In this document: in pieces, positions 5,279 through 7,483 of the stretch | Numbering within the stretch: position 1 is the first letter of the stretch | Layout of the letters: every line of letters begins with the position of its first letter | Source of the DNA: Bacilli bacterium | GTDB lineage: Bacteria > Bacillota_I > Bacilli_A > RF39 > UBA660 | DNA length: 7,483 bases | NCBI GenBank assembly: GCA_900758895.1 | Contig: CAAETG010000094.1 | Span: forward strand, 1-7,483 | Direction of reading: 5' to 3' | The notes under the pieces: generated by a model | Database searches by the model: none | Told to the model about the DNA's origin: nothing | What the model saw: the letters and a program-made list of their open reading frames with translations, nothing else | Program-made: the position numbers and the translations under genes

Positions 5279-7483
5279 TTATTCATTACCATATGTTAAT
5301 AAGTTTTTGATATCTTCTTCGCTTAATGCTTCTAATGTTGAAGTAGCATTTCCTTCAATTAAATTTTCACTTAATATTTTCTTTTTCTCTTGTAATTCTA
5401 AAATTCTTTCTTCAATTGTTCCTTTCGTTATTAATTTATTCACAATTACTTTTTTGGTTTGGCCTATACGATGGGCTCTATCGGTCGCTTGATTTTCAGC
5501 CTGGGGATTCCACCAAATATCTAGGTGAATTACAATATCAGCACTAGTTAAATTAAGACCTGTACCACCTGACTTTAAAGTAAGCAAGAAACAACTGGTA
5601 TTATCATTATTAAACTTATCAATAAGCGGAAGGCGATCACGTCCTTTTACACTTCCATCAATACTATAAAAACTTATTTTTTCTTTAGATAAATCCTCTT
5701 TTAATAAGTCTAGCACTCTTTTAAAGCTAGAAAATATTAATATCTTATGATGTTCTTTGACATAATCTTGAATCATTTCAATTATTTTTTCAGTCTTAAT
5801 ACTTTCGCCATCATAATTTTCAAATAATACATGAGGATTAATACAAATCTGTCTTAATTTTGTTAATAGTTGTAAAATCTTAAACCTTGATGAAGCAAAG
5901 CCAGAAGTGGCAATCATATTCTCAATCTCTTCTTCTGTTTCTTTTAGTACACTTACATACAATTTCTTTTGTTTATCTGGTAAATCTAAATAAATGTTAT
6001 TTTCAATTTTATCTGGTAAATCACTTACGACATCTTGTTTTTTTCTTCTTAATATAAAGGGCTTAATTTGATAATTTAGAGTTGACAGTTTATTTAAATC
6101 TTCTTCTGTTACATCACTAATATGGTATTTTTCTCTAAATTTTTCCACACTATTTAAGTAACCTGGCATTAAAAAGTCAAAAATACTCCAAAGCTCTGTA
6201 ACGGAATTTTCTAAAGGAGTTCCGGTTAGCGCAATCTTGGTGTGAGCATGAATACTTTTTAAAGCTTTGGTCATCATTGCCTGATAATTTTTCATGTACT
6301 GAGCTTCATCGACAATACATACTTCAAAATCCATTTCTTTATACTCTTCTAAATCATTTCTAAGTAGGCCGTAAGAAGTAATAAAAACATTGGTAGATTC
6401 ATCATGCAATGCTTCCATTCTTTTCTTTTTAGAATCACTAATCGTTTTTACTTTTATTTCTTCACCAAATTTCATAAATTCTTTTTCCCAGTTGTAGACT
6501 AAAGAAGTCGGACAGACAATTAATATTTTAGCATCTTTCTTTTCTTTTAAAACTTCTTTAATAAAACAGATCGCTTGAATACTTTTTCCAAGACCCATTT
6601 CATCGGCTAAAATGCCTCCTAAATCGCATTTATATAAAGTATATAACCATTTTACACCCACTTTTTGATAATCTCTTAATATTTGATCATCATACTCAGA
6701 AAAGCAAATTTTTAAATCTTTATATTTATTAAAATTAGCTATAAAATCGTCAAATAAATTGTTGGTTTTGATATCATGATATTTGTTTTCTTTTAATGAA
6801 TCAATATAGAGAGCACGATATTTTGGTATTTCCATTCCTTCTTCTAAATGTGATGGATCTAGTTCTAAATCATCAACTAAAGATCCAAATTCTTTTAATT
6901 CTGTATTTTCTTCTAAGTTAATCACATTACCATTTTTTAATCTATGATATGTTTTCTTGCTTTTTAATGATGCTAGAATATCTTTTAATTCGTTGGGATC
7001 AATATTGTCCATTTCAAAGTTAAAAGACATAATTCCACTTACACCAATACTAAAGTCTTTCGTTATTTTGGTTTTTTTAATTAGGCTTACTTTATCTAAT
7101 TTTTTGCTTGTATATACTTCGTATTTTTCCCCTAACTCATCTAGATTATTTTCTAGAAAGTAACCAATCGTATCAATATCATCCATTTCAAATTTTTCTT
7201 TTTTCATTGTAAAGCCAACATTGACTAAGTCTTGACTAATTTTGTTTTCATAGTCATAATCTCTGGTAATTCTTGCATCATTACTTAATAAATTTAATTC
7301 AGTACCATTATAAGTTAATTTTACCTCACTTGTTAGCTTATCTTTTAAAATGTCTAGGTAAATTCTTACTTTTGGCTTGGTTATTTTTTCAATTTCGGTA
7401 ACATTTTCATCAATTTCTAATTTATCATTAATCACTTTTAAAATACCTTTATTAAATTTTTCAATATTTTTATTAGAAAATAA
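5279..7483 (-). CDS. SNF2-family DNA-dependent ATPase/helicase (partial, 5' end beyond window)
   Basis: The frame stays open to the window edge, giving 734 visible residues. Numbering here starts from the GTG at 7433-7435. Residues 1 to about 240 resemble the bacterial SNF2-helicase-associated region (PF08455-like). Then follow the two RecA-like lobes: DYQKVGVKWL (255-264), Walker A DEMGLGKS (278-285), motif II DEAQ (376-379), LTGTP (403-407), SSFKRVLDLL (569-578), SGGTGLNLT (622-630) and the arginine-finger motif DRAHRIGQ (652-659). Such proteins translocate on duplex DNA using ATP and remodel bound proteins or polymerase complexes; true strand separation is not expected. The GTG is probably not the start: sixteen sense codons (LFSNKNIEKFNKGILK) precede it without a stop, no Shine-Dalgarno is visible, and relatives with this architecture are usually about 1,000 residues, often with an N-terminal SWIM zinc finger. 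It converges on the transporter gene with zero spacing. Confidence 0.95.
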   Translation of the reverse strand, partial: LFSNKNIEKFNKGILKVINDKLEIDENVTEIEKITKPKVRIYLDILKDKLTSEVKLTYNGTELNLLSNDARITRDYDYENKISQDLVNVGFTMKKEKFEMDDIDTIGYFLENNLDELGEKYEVYTSKKLDKVSLIKKTKITKDFSIGVSGIMSFNFEMDNIDPNELKDILASLKSKKTYHRLKNGNVINLEENTELKEFGSLVDDLELDPSHLEEGMEIPKYRALYIDSLKENKYHDIKTNNLFDDFIANFNKYKDLKICFSEYDDQILRDYQKVGVKWLYTLYKCDLGGILADEMGLGKSIQAICFIKEVLKEKKDAKILIVCPTSLVYNWEKEFMKFGEEIKVKTISDSKKKRMEALHDESTNVFITSYGLLRNDLEEYKEMDFEVCIVDEAQYMKNYQAMMTKALKSIHAHTKIALTGTPLENSVTELWSIFDFLMPGYLNSVEKFREKYHISDVTEEDLNKLSTLNYQIKPFILRRKKQDVVSDLPDKIENNIYLDLPDKQKKLYVSVLKETEEEIENMIATSGFASSRFKILQLLTKLRQICINPHVLFENYDGESIKTEKIIEMIQDYVKEHHKILIFSSFKRVLDLLKEDLSKEKISFYSIDGSVKGRDRLPLIDKFNNDNTSCFLLTLKSGGTGLNLTSADIVIHLDIWWNPQAENQATDRAHRIGQTKKVIVNKLITKGTIEERILELQEKKKILSENLIEGNATSTLEALSEEDIKNLLTYGNE

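Noticed and set aside
6957..7163. Plus-strand open frame of 68 codons inside the SNF2 gene
   Set aside because: It is antisense to the helicase-associated region, with no ribosome binding site or domain.
5279..7483. SNF2 ATPase as part of an anti-phage defence system
   Set aside because: SNF2-like ATPases occur in defence loci, but the neighbours here are a transporter and fermentation genes. No methyltransferase, nuclease or other defence partner is visible; the sequence to the right was not available.

Overview
The window is AT-rich DNA with very low-GC codon choice, standard-code translation (TGG for Trp; TGA used as a stop) and Bacillus-type Shine-Dalgarno sequences. Pyruvate formate-lyase with its activase points to a fermentative anaerobe. 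Together these suggest a low-GC Firmicute, perhaps a gut-type Bacilli or Erysipelotrichales relative; the exact taxon cannot be read from the sequence. There are six genes (two cut by the window edges), packed tightly, with no RNA genes, mobile elements, CRISPR arrays or obvious repeats.

Layout, left to right. (1) Positions 1-1318, minus strand: a transcription unit with a clear sigma-A promoter (1290-1318), a radical SAM protein of the UDG-linked 'DNA modification/repair' family (61-1272), and, overlapping its stop by 4 bp, the first 21 codons of its usual partner (1-64), a DUF4130/TIGR03915-like protein. (2) Positions 1348-4368, minus strand: the pflB-pflA operon (pyruvate formate-lyase and its radical SAM activase), with its own extended -10 promoter and an intrinsic terminator overlapping the last pflA codons. 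(3) Positions 4430-5278, plus strand: a divergent cation diffusion facilitator (CDF) transporter whose usual histidine/aspartate metal ligands are largely replaced. (4) Positions 5279-7483, minus strand: a SNF2-family DNA-dependent ATPase, convergent with the CDF gene with no base between the two stop codons; its 5' part lies beyond the right edge.

How the genes work together: PflA installs the glycyl radical on PflB, which splits pyruvate to acetyl-CoA and formate under anaerobiosis. The radical SAM gene and its partner form a second functional pair of unproved biochemistry, probably acting on DNA. In this copy the radical SAM protein carries a C-terminal helix-hairpin-helix and ends in a perfect sliding-clamp-binding pentapeptide (QLSLF), which supports a role at replicating or repaired DNA. 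The transporter and the SNF2 ATPase look unrelated to either pair.

The most interesting observations are the uncharacterised radical SAM/DUF4130 pair with its clamp motif, the perfect inverted repeat inside its promoter, the His/Cys-poor metal site of the transporter, and an intrinsic terminator for the SNF2 gene written antisense inside the transporter's coding sequence. Three start codons obtained by simply taking the longest reading frame look wrong (radical SAM gene, pflB, SNF2) and are corrected here.
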